This document shows, one piece after another, positions 44,481 through 53,206 of a stretch of 64,000 nt of DNA. Within the stretch, counting starts at the first letter, position 1; each line of letters opens with the position of its first letter. Source of the DNA: Bacteroidales bacterium (GTDB lineage Bacteria; Bacteroidota; Bacteroidia; Bacteroidales; UBA932); contig JAGDBO010000012.1 in the NCBI GenBank assembly GCA_017959005.1, positions 62,001-126,000 of the forward strand, read 5' to 3'. The notes beneath the pieces are model-generated. The model did not search any database. It saw nothing but the letters and a program-made list of their open reading frames with translations, and was not told the origin of the DNA. The translations under genes were made by a program, and so were the position numbers.

Positions 44481-45968
44481 ATGGAACATAAAATATCATT
44501 TGACCATCTCTCCCTGGAGAGAATAAAGGAAATAATTGACAAGAAGATGACCCTTTCCCTCTCCGATGAGGCGGAAAAGGCAATAGTAAAGTGCCGTAAG
44601 TATCTGGACAGTAAGATGGAAGACATAGGCAGACCTGTCTATGGTGTAACCACCGGGTTCGGCTCTTTATACAACGTTACAATACCTGAAGACCAACTCT
44701 CTCAGTTGCAGTATAATTTGGTGGTAAGCCACGCCTGCGGAACGGGAGAGAGAGTTAGAAATGAGATTGTAAAACTGATGCTGCTGCTTAAGGTGCAGTG
44801 TCTGTCATACGGCCATTCTGGGGCGCAACTAATTACTGTACAGAGGCTTATAGATATGTTCAACAATGACATTCTGCCGGTTGTCTACCAGCAGGGTTCA
44901 TTGGGAGCATCCGGAGATCTGGCACCGCTGGCGCACCTTTCACTTCCTCTGATTGGGTTGGGAGATGTAGATTACAAGGGCCAGGTAAGAGAGAGTGCTT
45001 CAGTATGGAAAGAGATGGGTTGGGAGCCTATAAAGCTGCAATCCAAAGAGGGTCTGGCACTTCTGAACGGTACCCAGTTTATGAGCGCCCACGCAGTATG
45101 GTCTCTGATTCAGTGTCACAGACTCTCCAAATGGGCGGATATGATTGGAGCAATATCACTGGAGGCATACGACGGCAGAATAGAGGCCTTCTATCCGCTT
45201 ACCCACCGTCTTCGCCGTCACAGAGGACAGTTGGACACCGCTGCAAGATTTATGGATTTGCTTGAGGGCAGTAACCTCATTAACAGGCAGAAAGAGCATG
45301 TTCAGGATCCTTACTCCTTCAGATGTATTCCTCAGGTTCACGGAGCGGTGAAGGATAATATCCGTTATGTGGAATCAGTTATTGAGAATGAGATTAACTC
45401 CGCAACGGATAATCCTAACGTATTCCCGGATGAGGATATGATTATCTCCGCAGGAAACTTCCACGGAGAGCCTATTGCAATACCTATGGATACTCTTGCA
45501 ATTGCTATGAGTGAACTTGCAAATATCTCAGAGAGAAGGATTTTCCGCCTTATATCAGGCCAGAGAAGTCTGCCTAAATTCCTGGTGGCAGCATCCGGTC
45601 TGAACAGCGGATTTATGATTCCTCAATATACCGCCGCATCTATAGTGAGCCAGAACAAGGGACTCTGCTGGCCGGCCTCTGCAGATTCAATTCCATCTTC
45701 ACAGGGGCAGGAGGATCACGTAAGTATGGGTTCCAACTCAGCCACCAAACTTGTTAGAGTTGTGGAGAATACGGAGAGAGTACTTGCAATTGAGCTCTTC
45801 AATGCGGCTCAGGCACTGGACTTCCGTCATCAGATGACAGGGTGTAAATCTTCAGATAAGATAGAGTCAATATTTGAGGCATATAGAAAGGAAGTGCCTT
45901 ATATTGAGGAGGATACCTATATGCATCCTCTGATTGAAAAATCAATTGAATTTATCAGAAAATTCTGA
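44481..45968 (+). CDS. hutH: Histidine ammonia-lyase
   Basis: Removes ammonia from L-histidine to give trans-urocanate. The self-forming MIO electrophile comes from Ala143-Ser144-Gly145 in GSLGASGDLAPLAH; Tyr54 in VYGVTTGFG is the catalytic tyrosine. Further motifs: NGTQFM, QDPYSFRCIPQVHGA and DNPNVF. Product 495 residues, normal for the family. It is the third gene of the hut operon, before hutI. Confidence 0.97.
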   Translation: MEHKISFDHLSLERIKEIIDKKMTLSLSDEAEKAIVKCRKYLDSKMEDIGRPVYGVTTGFGSLYNVTIPEDQLSQLQYNLVVSHACGTGERVRNEIVKLMLLLKVQCLSYGHSGAQLITVQRLIDMFNNDILPVVYQQGSLGASGDLAPLAHLSLPLIGLGDVDYKGQVRESASVWKEMGWEPIKLQSKEGLALLNGTQFMSAHAVWSLIQCHRLSKWADMIGAISLEAYDGRIEAFYPLTHRLRRHRGQLDTAARFMDLLEGSNLINRQKEHVQDPYSFRCIPQVHGAVKDNIRYVESVIENEINSATDNPNVFPDEDMIISAGNFHGEPIAIPMDTLAIAMSELANISERRIFRLISGQRSLPKFLVAASGLNSGFMIPQYTAASIVSQNKGLCWPASADSIPSSQGQEDHVSMGSNSATKLVRVVENTERVLAIELFNAAQALDFRHQMTGCKSSDKIESIFEAYRKEVPYIEEDTYMHPLIEKSIEFIRKF

Positions 45969-45976
45969 TTTAGAAT

Positions 45977-47206
45977 ATGGGCAAAAGATTATTCATAAAC
46001 ATTAAAGAGCTCTGCGGCATTCTCCCTCAGGAGGTTAAAAGAGTTGAGGGGGCTATGATGGATAGGGTGGAGAAGATTGAAAACGCCTATCTTTTGGTAG
46101 AGAAGGGGAAGATTGCCTCATTCGGCAAGATGGAAACCCTTCCTTTGGAACTTAGAGAAGGTGCTGAGGTTGTGGATCTTACCGGAAAAGTAGTTATGCC
46201 CGCTTTCTGTGACAGCCACACCCATATTGTCTATGCAAAGAGCCGAGAGCAGGAGTTTATGGATAAGATTGCCGGACTCTCCTACGAGGAGATTGCAAAG
46301 CGTGGCGGAGGCATTCTGAACTCTGCGGATGTACTGCGAAAAACCTCTGAAGATGAACTCTTTAGAATATCTTCAGAGAGGCTCTGTGAGATAATGGAGA
46401 AGGGGACCGGAGCGGTGGAGATAAAGAGCGGTTACGGTCTCAATCTGGAGAGCGAGATGAAGATGCTGAGAGTTATAAAGAGAATGAAGGAGAGTTATCC
46501 CATTTTGATAAAATCTACATTCTTAGGGGCTCACGCGGTTGGAAGAGAGTATGTTGGAAGGCAGCAGGAGTATGTAGATATGGTATGCCGTGAGATGATA
46601 CCTGCCGTTGCTGCGGAATCTTTGGCGGATTATGTGGATGTCTTCTGTGACAAGGGGTTCTTTGACGTTCCTCAGACCGCTCAAATACTCTCAGCTGCAG
46701 CTAAATACGGTATCCGTCCAAAGATACATGCAAACGAGTTGGATGTATCTGGAGGAGTGCAGGTTGGGGTGGATTACGGTGCTGTTTCCGTAGATCACCT
46801 TGAGAGGACTACGGAGGTTGAGATGAACTACCTTAAGGGAAGTTCCACAATGCCGGTTATGCTGCCGGGAGCCTCCTTCTTTTTGGGTATGCCGTACGGC
46901 AATGCCAAGGGGTTTATAGAGAGCGGGTTGGGAGTTGCTCTGGCATCCGATTACAACCCGGGGTCTTCTCCAAGCGGAGATATGAGATTTGTATGGGCGC
47001 TGGGATGCATAAAGATGCATCTGACTCCGAACCAGGCCTTTAACGCCGTTACAATCAACGGCGCTTACTCAATGGGAGTTGCAGAGAGGGTGGGGTCCAT
47101 TACGGTTGGAAAGGAGGCAAAACTGATTGTGACAAAGGAGATTCCGTCATTGGGATTCATCCCTTACTGCCACCACACGCCGTTCATCGAGAGAGTTATA
47201 ATTTAA
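45977..47206 (+). CDS. hutI: Imidazolonepropionase
   Basis: Amidohydrolase (409 residues) that opens imidazolone propionate to N-formimino-L-glutamate, the substrate of FtcD. Metal-binding His81 and His83 are in CDSHTHIVYA; further ligands are in STFLGAHAV, KIHANELD and ALASDYNPGSSPS (Asp). It completes the path from histidine to glutamate in this operon. The DUF3857 gene follows after 11 bases. Confidence 0.96.
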   Translation: MGKRLFINIKELCGILPQEVKRVEGAMMDRVEKIENAYLLVEKGKIASFGKMETLPLELREGAEVVDLTGKVVMPAFCDSHTHIVYAKSREQEFMDKIAGLSYEEIAKRGGGILNSADVLRKTSEDELFRISSERLCEIMEKGTGAVEIKSGYGLNLESEMKMLRVIKRMKESYPILIKSTFLGAHAVGREYVGRQQEYVDMVCREMIPAVAAESLADYVDVFCDKGFFDVPQTAQILSAAAKYGIRPKIHANELDVSGGVQVGVDYGAVSVDHLERTTEVEMNYLKGSSTMPVMLPGASFFLGMPYGNAKGFIESGLGVALASDYNPGSSPSGDMRFVWALGCIKMHLTPNQAFNAVTINGAYSMGVAERVGSITVGKEAKLIVTKEIPSLGFIPYCHHTPFIERVII

Positions 47207-47217
47207 AATAACATACT

Positions 47218-49218
47218 ATGAATAAACGTTTTAAAAGAATCCTGACTTTTTCCATTCTGATGCTCTTTGCAACTGCTGCAGTTGCTCAGACCATCAAGTT
47301 CAATCCAAAGTTGGATGCTGTTTCTGACGACGAGGTAAAGATGACAACCTATGCTCCTGATACCTCGGCAAATGCGCTCTACATCTACAAGGGGATGTTC
47401 CGTTCCGTCTATCTTACTCCGTCCGGCGATTTTGCGGTGGAGAAGACATACCGTTACAGAATCAAGATTCTTAAGGAATCCGCCAAAGATTTGGCAACGT
47501 TTCAGATGGTTTACCGTACGGACGGTGATTTAAGTGAGAAGATTACTGATATTAAGGTTACAACCTTCAACTGGGAAAACGGTAAGGTTGTAAAGACAAA
47601 GATGAGCAAGGAGTTTATCTTTGACAAGAAGTATTCGGATAATATGAAAACGCTCTCATTTACGGCTCAGAATGTTAAGGTGGGGTCCGTTATTGAGGTT
47701 AGCTATGTGCGTAAAAATCAGCACTTTTGGAATATAGGAGAACTCAATTTCCAGGGAGAGTATCCTATTAACTGTATGGAGGCTAAGATAACCTATCCGG
47801 ATATGCTGAAGTTCAATCTGATGAGCCGCGGTATTAAATACTACTCTCTGGTTTCAACGGGTGAAACTAAGGCGGTTGTCCTTAGAGGCGGCGGAAGCTT
47901 TGACTATGAGAACTCAGTGGAGGTCTATAAGGCTGTCAATGTTCCAGCACTTAAGGCGGAGGGAAACATCTATTGTATAGACCAGTTCTACAGTGCTGTG
48001 GAATATGAACTTAGAACTATAAAGTATCCTAATTCCATTCCTAAAAACTATGGTGCTTCCTGGAAGGATGTGGACAATCAGTTCTATGAAACCAAGGTAT
48101 GTACTGAGATTACCTCGTCCTGCAAACTTAAGAGCGAGGTGGATCCTATAAAGAACTCAACGGATTTGTCTTTTGAAGAGAAGGTGGTGAAGATCAGAGA
48201 GTTGGTGGCATCTAAGGTTAAGTGGAACAAAAAGATCAACATGTTGCCTGCACCTATCTCTTACACGCTGAAGGAGGCTTCCGGAAGTAATGCAGACATA
48301 AACGCATTGGTGGGTAACTGCCTCAATTATGCGGGATTTACCGTTCACCCGGTTCTGATTAAACTCAGAACAAGCGGAGAACTTGCAGAATTCCACGTCT
48401 CTTATGATGCCTTTGATACCTTTATTCTCAAGGTTATAGACAAAGAGGGCAAGTCTTTATATCTGGATGCCTCAGATGACAATGGATATATCAACGTACT
48501 GCCGGATAACTTCCTTGTAAGCCAGGCAAGAGAGATAGCCAAGGGATTCCCTTCTGCCTGGGTAGATCTTACAAATCCTAGCAAGAACACCCTTATGATT
48601 GACGTAAACGGTAAACTGGATGAGGATGGTCTTCTTACCGCAACAATGGCTATGAGTGCCTATAACAGCGAGTCCAGGATGATTAAGACCATGTTCAATG
48701 CATTGGATAAGGATGACGAACTCTTTGAACAGCTTGAGGGCGGAAACTCTTACACCGTTAACTCCGTTAAAAAGGAACAGAATAAGGATTATACATCTAC
48801 CTGCAAGGCTATAGTGGATTTGGAGCAGCAGATGCAGACTGCATCCGGTTCAGAAGGAGAGATTATCTATCTGAAACCAATCATAGAGCATTTTCACAGA
48901 GACAGTTACTTTAAGTCAGAAACCAGAAGCGTTCCGGTAGACATAGACCGTCGTAACACTGTAATTTACCACTTGAAACTGGAACTTCCGGAGGGGTGGA
49001 GCGTTGAGCAGATGCCTAAGAGTGAGAAACTCGGAATGCTCAAGCTAAATATGAACGCAACTGTAGTCTATAAAGTTGTGGAGAATGTTCTGGAGGTGAC
49101 ATACAAGACAGTTACCAACGAGATGTTTGTAGAGCCTGGGGATTATCCGGATTACAGAAGATTTTGGCAGCAGTTGGTAAAGATTGAAAACGAGACAGTA
49201 GTACTTAAAAAGAAATGA
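47218..49218 (+). CDS. DUF3857/transglutaminase-like envelope protein, catalytic Cys lost
   Basis: A 666-residue secreted protein: signal peptide (cleavage near AVAQ), DUF3857 domain (about 45-260), transglutaminase-like domain (about 300-420) and a C-terminal beta-rich domain. In the second domain the position that is GDC in active relatives reads GSNADIN, so the catalytic cysteine is replaced by Asn, and the domain is probably non-enzymatic. It overlaps the next, related gene by ATGA (49215-49218), so the two are likely made and used as a pair. Role unknown; periplasmic binding or scaffolding is a guess. Confidence 0.83.
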   Translation: MNKRFKRILTFSILMLFATAAVAQTIKFNPKLDAVSDDEVKMTTYAPDTSANALYIYKGMFRSVYLTPSGDFAVEKTYRYRIKILKESAKDLATFQMVYRTDGDLSEKITDIKVTTFNWENGKVVKTKMSKEFIFDKKYSDNMKTLSFTAQNVKVGSVIEVSYVRKNQHFWNIGELNFQGEYPINCMEAKITYPDMLKFNLMSRGIKYYSLVSTGETKAVVLRGGGSFDYENSVEVYKAVNVPALKAEGNIYCIDQFYSAVEYELRTIKYPNSIPKNYGASWKDVDNQFYETKVCTEITSSCKLKSEVDPIKNSTDLSFEEKVVKIRELVASKVKWNKKINMLPAPISYTLKEASGSNADINALVGNCLNYAGFTVHPVLIKLRTSGELAEFHVSYDAFDTFILKVIDKEGKSLYLDASDDNGYINVLPDNFLVSQAREIAKGFPSAWVDLTNPSKNTLMIDVNGKLDEDGLLTATMAMSAYNSESRMIKTMFNALDKDDELFEQLEGGNSYTVNSVKKEQNKDYTSTCKAIVDLEQQMQTASGSEGEIIYLKPIIEHFHRDSYFKSETRSVPVDIDRRNTVIYHLKLELPEGWSVEQMPKSEKLGMLKLNMNATVVYKVVENVLEVTYKTVTNEMFVEPGDYPDYRRFWQQLVKIENETVVLKKK

Positions 49219-51080
49219 AAAAGTTATTAGTTACCCTTCTTCTTTTACTGCCTGCTTCTCTCTTTGCCCAGGAGGTGGGGGCAGAGATTCTGAATCTTAA
49301 AGAAACCTTTGACCTTAAGAGCGTTGCAAACGGAACCTATACAGTAAACGCAAAGATTCAGGTTAATAAAGAGTCCGGAAACTCGGAGGGACGGATTGTA
49401 ATAGTTACAGACTCGGACAGGTCACTCTCCTCATTTTCAGCTACAATTACCTCACCTAGCGGAACCCGCAAGATTAAAAAGAGTGATTTGGAATCTCGTG
49501 CATTGGCAAGAGAGCTGGCGGACGATGTCTATCTCTATTATTATCAGCCTAATGTTCCGTTCCCTTATACCATTGAGTATGAGTACTCTATCTATTACAA
49601 ACGAGGCGTCAGCACTTTTCCTACATTTATTCCTGTAAGGAGTGAGGATGTAAAACTGGTTAAAGGCGAGTATGTGATAGATGTTCCGGCCGGATTTGGA
49701 ATTCAGTACAGTTCTCCACTGGAAGTTAAGCTGGACAAGAGTGGAGTGAGAGATGTATATACCTGGAAAGTAGAGAATTATGAGGGCTTTACGGATGAGA
49801 GTTATATGCCTCGTATATTTACCGTTGTTCCATACGTCTATGCCTCTCCAATCAACTTTATGTACTCCAAGGTTGAGGGAAAGCAGGGAGACTGGAAAGA
49901 GATAGGGAAGTGGCTCTATGAGCTTCAGAAAGATACCTGGGATTTATCTGCAGCAGATGTTGAGAAGGTACGCTCTTTGGTAAAGGATTGTTCTACTCAG
50001 TATGAGAAGATTAAGGTACTCTATGATTATCTGCGCCTGAACACCAGATATGAAAGCATACAGTTGGGAATAGGGGGGTATAAACCATTTGAGTGTTCCA
50101 AGGTTATCAGAACAGGATTCGGAGACTGCAAGGCTCTTTCCAACTATATGAAGGCCATGCTTCACGTAATAGGAATAGAATCAGATTATTATATTGTTCA
50201 TACGGATAAGCCTGATTTGGAAAAGAACTACGCATCCGTGGGGCAGATGAATCACGCTATGCTTGCGGTTCCTATTACGGATGAGGGAGTTATGAAGGGA
50301 GATACCATTTGGATGGAGTGTACCAATCCCAATATTCCTCTGGGTTACAGACATGATAACATAGCCGGTCACCAAGTGGTTTTGATTAAGGAGGATGGGG
50401 GCGTTTTGACCCGTTGCGGAGCCTATCCGGATTCACTCTCTATGATGAGAAATGACGTTAAGGTGATGGTCAGCTCTACGGGAGACGCTCAGGTAAGCGT
50501 ACATCAGTCTGCATATCTGGACTTTTCAGAGTCTTTGATATCTCTGCCTCAGAGGGATCCTAAAGATCAGTCCCGCTTCTTTGCAAGAGAGATTATTGTC
50601 TCCAGCAATGAGCCAAAAATCATTAAGATGGAGAATAACTTCAACGATTATCCAAAATATGGAAGAGCCTTTGTTCCTTGTGCAAAAACGGACTTCTCCT
50701 TTGAGTGCCGTAACTACGCCGAGAGTAACGGAGACCGTCTCTTTATACCTCTAACTCCTTTAAAATATGGCTTTTCTGTAGATAGGGGTGATAGAAAGAA
50801 CCCTGTTCATGTAAGCAGCTCCGTATCATACTTAGACAGTATAGTTATTGTAGTCCCTCCTACCTATGAGATAGAGTCACTACCTAAGGCTGTAAACGTA
50901 GATTGCCAGTGGGCAGATTTCTCCTCAACAATTAAGGCGGAGGGGAGCGTGATAACAGTGATTCTCTCCGTAAAGACCCGCAAGGGAGATTATCCTAAGG
51001 AGAGTTATGCAAAGTTCCGCACTGCGGCACGCAAGTATAACAATATGTGCAAGGCCAAGATAGTTCTGAAGAGAAAATAG
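49215..51080 (+). CDS. DUF3857/transglutaminase-like envelope protein, Cys and His present
   Basis: A 621-residue relative of the preceding protein, with signal peptide (LPASLFAQ), DUF3857 domain and transglutaminase-like domain. Here the catalytic Cys is present in FGDCKALSNYMKAML and a His in MNHAMLAVP, while the usual Asp is replaced by Glu in WMECTNPNIP. It may act on peptide or amide bonds in the periplasm; the substrate is unknown. Its stop is 3 bases from the convergent ispG stop. Confidence 0.84.
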   Translation: MKKLLVTLLLLLPASLFAQEVGAEILNLKETFDLKSVANGTYTVNAKIQVNKESGNSEGRIVIVTDSDRSLSSFSATITSPSGTRKIKKSDLESRALARELADDVYLYYYQPNVPFPYTIEYEYSIYYKRGVSTFPTFIPVRSEDVKLVKGEYVIDVPAGFGIQYSSPLEVKLDKSGVRDVYTWKVENYEGFTDESYMPRIFTVVPYVYASPINFMYSKVEGKQGDWKEIGKWLYELQKDTWDLSAADVEKVRSLVKDCSTQYEKIKVLYDYLRLNTRYESIQLGIGGYKPFECSKVIRTGFGDCKALSNYMKAMLHVIGIESDYYIVHTDKPDLEKNYASVGQMNHAMLAVPITDEGVMKGDTIWMECTNPNIPLGYRHDNIAGHQVVLIKEDGGVLTRCGAYPDSLSMMRNDVKVMVSSTGDAQVSVHQSAYLDFSESLISLPQRDPKDQSRFFAREIIVSSNEPKIIKMENNFNDYPKYGRAFVPCAKTDFSFECRNYAESNGDRLFIPLTPLKYGFSVDRGDRKNPVHVSSSVSYLDSIVIVVPPTYEIESLPKAVNVDCQWADFSSTIKAEGSVITVILSVKTRKGDYPKESYAKFRTAARKYNNMCKAKIVLKRK

Positions 51081-51083
51081 TCT

Positions 51084-52409
51084 CTATCTATCTGATTCAA
51101 TTAACTTTAGAAGTTCATCAATAGCTTGGGAATCCGGTACCGATTTAAGGACCGGATTCTTTCCTTTGTAGATGGTGACAAGGCCGCCGCCCTGGCCTAC
51201 GTAACCGTAGTCTGCGTCTGCCATCTCACCCGGGCCGTTTACTATGCAACCCATAACGGCAATCCTAACTCCTTTAAGATGAGAGGTTTTCTCCTTCACT
51301 TTATTGAAGGTCTCCTCCAGGTTGTATTGGGTTCTGCCGCATCCCGGGCAGGCAATATATTCCGGATGATAAAAGACTCTTCTGGCTCCCTGGAGAACGT
51401 TCTCTCTGAGGGCCTTCATCTCCTCCTCGGAGTATGGAGAACCGGTAATGGTAAAGTCATCTATCTCCTTGGTTAAGAGCTTACAGCCTAGGCTTGCCGC
51501 AACTCTGATAATAAACGGATACCACTCCTTTTCATTGCATTGGAAAAGGGAGAAGGGAACGGTAGGGGCTTTGCCCAGAGGAGAGAGGAATTTCTCTACC
51601 TCTTCACTCATTCCGCTCTCAAAGAAGGAGGCAATCTCCTCTCCTGCAGGTATCTCGTTTACAGGGTTTTCCGTGAGTGAAACCCTTATTGTGTCTCCAA
51701 TCTTCTGCCTTAACAGTGCTCCTATCCCGATGGCGGATTTGATTCTGCCCTGATCTTTATTGCCCGCCTCAGTTACTCCCAGATGAACCGGATAGATGGT
51801 GCCGCTCTCTTTCATTGCGGAGTAAAGAAGGGTGTAAGCATTGCTCATCACTATGGTGTTGCTGGCCTTCAGTGAAACCACAACTCTTTCAAAATCAAGC
51901 TCTTTGCACATATTGAGCCACTGCATTGCAGCCTGCATCATACCTTCCGGAGTGTTGCCGTACCTGTTTACGATCTCCTCTCCCAAAGAGCCGTGATTAA
52001 GTCCAACTCTTACCGCAGTTCCATACTTTTTGCACTGCTCTATAAACTTGGCAAACTGCCCCTGTGCATCCTTATGTACCTGAGCAAAATTGCCGGGATT
52101 GATTCTCACCTTATCTGCTACTGAAGCGGCGGCAACAGCCACCTCCGAGTTAAAGTGCACGTCTGCAACCAGCGGAGTATTAACGCCCTGGCGGTGTAGC
52201 TCAGTCTTTATTTTATCCAGCGCCTCAACCTCTTTCATACCCTGTGTTGTAAGTCTTATAAGACGGGCACCCTTTTGGGCCATCTGAAGGCACTGATTGA
52301 CGCTCGCTTCAACATCCTGAGTATGAGTGTTGCACATTGTCTGAACAGCAATAGGGGCAGAGCCTCCTATGGTCAGATCCTTAATCTTTACCTGGAGTAT
52401 CTTGGTCAT
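51084..52409 (-). CDS. ispG: 4-hydroxy-3-methylbut-2-enyl diphosphate synthase
   Basis: [4Fe-4S] enzyme of the MEP isoprenoid pathway that converts MEcPP to HMBPP. The N-terminal TIM barrel (VQTMCNTHTQDV, LVADVHFN, GLNHGSLG) and the C-terminal cluster domain (CPGCGRTQYNL; VMGCIVNGPGEMADADYG) are intact. With 441 residues it is between the short type (about 370-405) and the long Bacteroidota/plant type (about 600 or more), so the inserted middle domain seems reduced to a remnant of about 70 residues. The ATG at 52409 is preferred over a TTG at 52415. Confidence 0.93.
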   Translation of the reverse strand: MTKILQVKIKDLTIGGSAPIAVQTMCNTHTQDVEASVNQCLQMAQKGARLIRLTTQGMKEVEALDKIKTELHRQGVNTPLVADVHFNSEVAVAAASVADKVRINPGNFAQVHKDAQGQFAKFIEQCKKYGTAVRVGLNHGSLGEEIVNRYGNTPEGMMQAAMQWLNMCKELDFERVVVSLKASNTIVMSNAYTLLYSAMKESGTIYPVHLGVTEAGNKDQGRIKSAIGIGALLRQKIGDTIRVSLTENPVNEIPAGEEIASFFESGMSEEVEKFLSPLGKAPTVPFSLFQCNEKEWYPFIIRVAASLGCKLLTKEIDDFTITGSPYSEEEMKALRENVLQGARRVFYHPEYIACPGCGRTQYNLEETFNKVKEKTSHLKGVRIAVMGCIVNGPGEMADADYGYVGQGGGLVTIYKGKNPVLKSVPDSQAIDELLKLIESDR

Positions 52410-52411
52410 TT

Positions 52412-53206
52412 TCAATTCTTTCTGGATGGTTTGTTCTGTGGGTTCTTATATGAGGAACCGCCTATGCGGTAGAAGAGTCCCGCAGAGATAATAATCTGAG
52501 AGGTATGAGTTGAGACCCATACATCTTTGTAAAAGACCTTAGGGTCATAGGTATTGCTGAGGTTGTATTTATAGTTTGCCTCCAGGTGAATCTCAAAGGG
52601 ACGGAAAACAAAGGCCACTCCGCCGCCTCCTATAATCCCGTAACCATATTTCTTATAGGTAGATGAGATGGATGGATCCAGCAGATCAGAGAATGAAGCA
52701 CTCAGCTTATATGAGCCGTAAGCGCCCAAATTTAAGAGAAGTCTCATATTCCAGAAGTCTATCCTGAACTGAGAGATAAAAGGGAGCGTAACGGTCTGAA
52801 AACGCTCTTTTCCCTCCCTGATTACTTTTCCGTTATCATCCAAAATAGTTGTGGTGTAGCCAACCTCGTTAAACTGCAGTCCGGTCTCTACTCCAAAGAG
52901 TGAGATTGCATTCCAAAGTGAGTGATAATATGTGTAATAGATACCAAAGTTCTTTGGAGTCATCAGAGACTTCTTATCATAATCTACGCTGAAGTAGATA
53001 TTGTCTATTGCATATCCCCACTTTACTCCCAGAAGGTGTTCTCTGATTCTGGTGCTGTCTTTTACCTCACCTATAGGTTGAGCGTTTCTGAAGGAGTGCT
53101 CGTCAAACTCCTTCATAATATCCACGGTATCAACTATCTGTGACCAACCTTCAGAGATGCTGAAGAGTGAGAGCAGTGCAATTATTATGATTTTTCCCTT
53201 TTTCAT
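52412..53206 (-). CDS. Predicted outer-membrane beta-barrel protein (PorT-like)
   Basis: A 264-residue secreted protein with a signal peptide (cleavage near EGWSQ). The mature part has alternating hydrophobic strands rich in Tyr, Phe and Gly (NFGIYYTYYHSLW; KYGYGIIGGGGVAFVFRP; QIIISAGLFYRIGG), typical of a small outer-membrane barrel. No known function was recognised. It ends inside the ispG start region and starts directly after the Ig-like lipoprotein gene, so it is in the same operon. Confidence 0.78.
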   Translation of the reverse strand: MKKGKIIIIALLSLFSISEGWSQIVDTVDIMKEFDEHSFRNAQPIGEVKDSTRIREHLLGVKWGYAIDNIYFSVDYDKKSLMTPKNFGIYYTYYHSLWNAISLFGVETGLQFNEVGYTTTILDDNGKVIREGKERFQTVTLPFISQFRIDFWNMRLLLNLGAYGSYKLSASFSDLLDPSISSTYKKYGYGIIGGGGVAFVFRPFEIHLEANYKYNLSNTYDPKVFYKDVWVSTHTSQIIISAGLFYRIGGSSYKNPQNKPSRKN

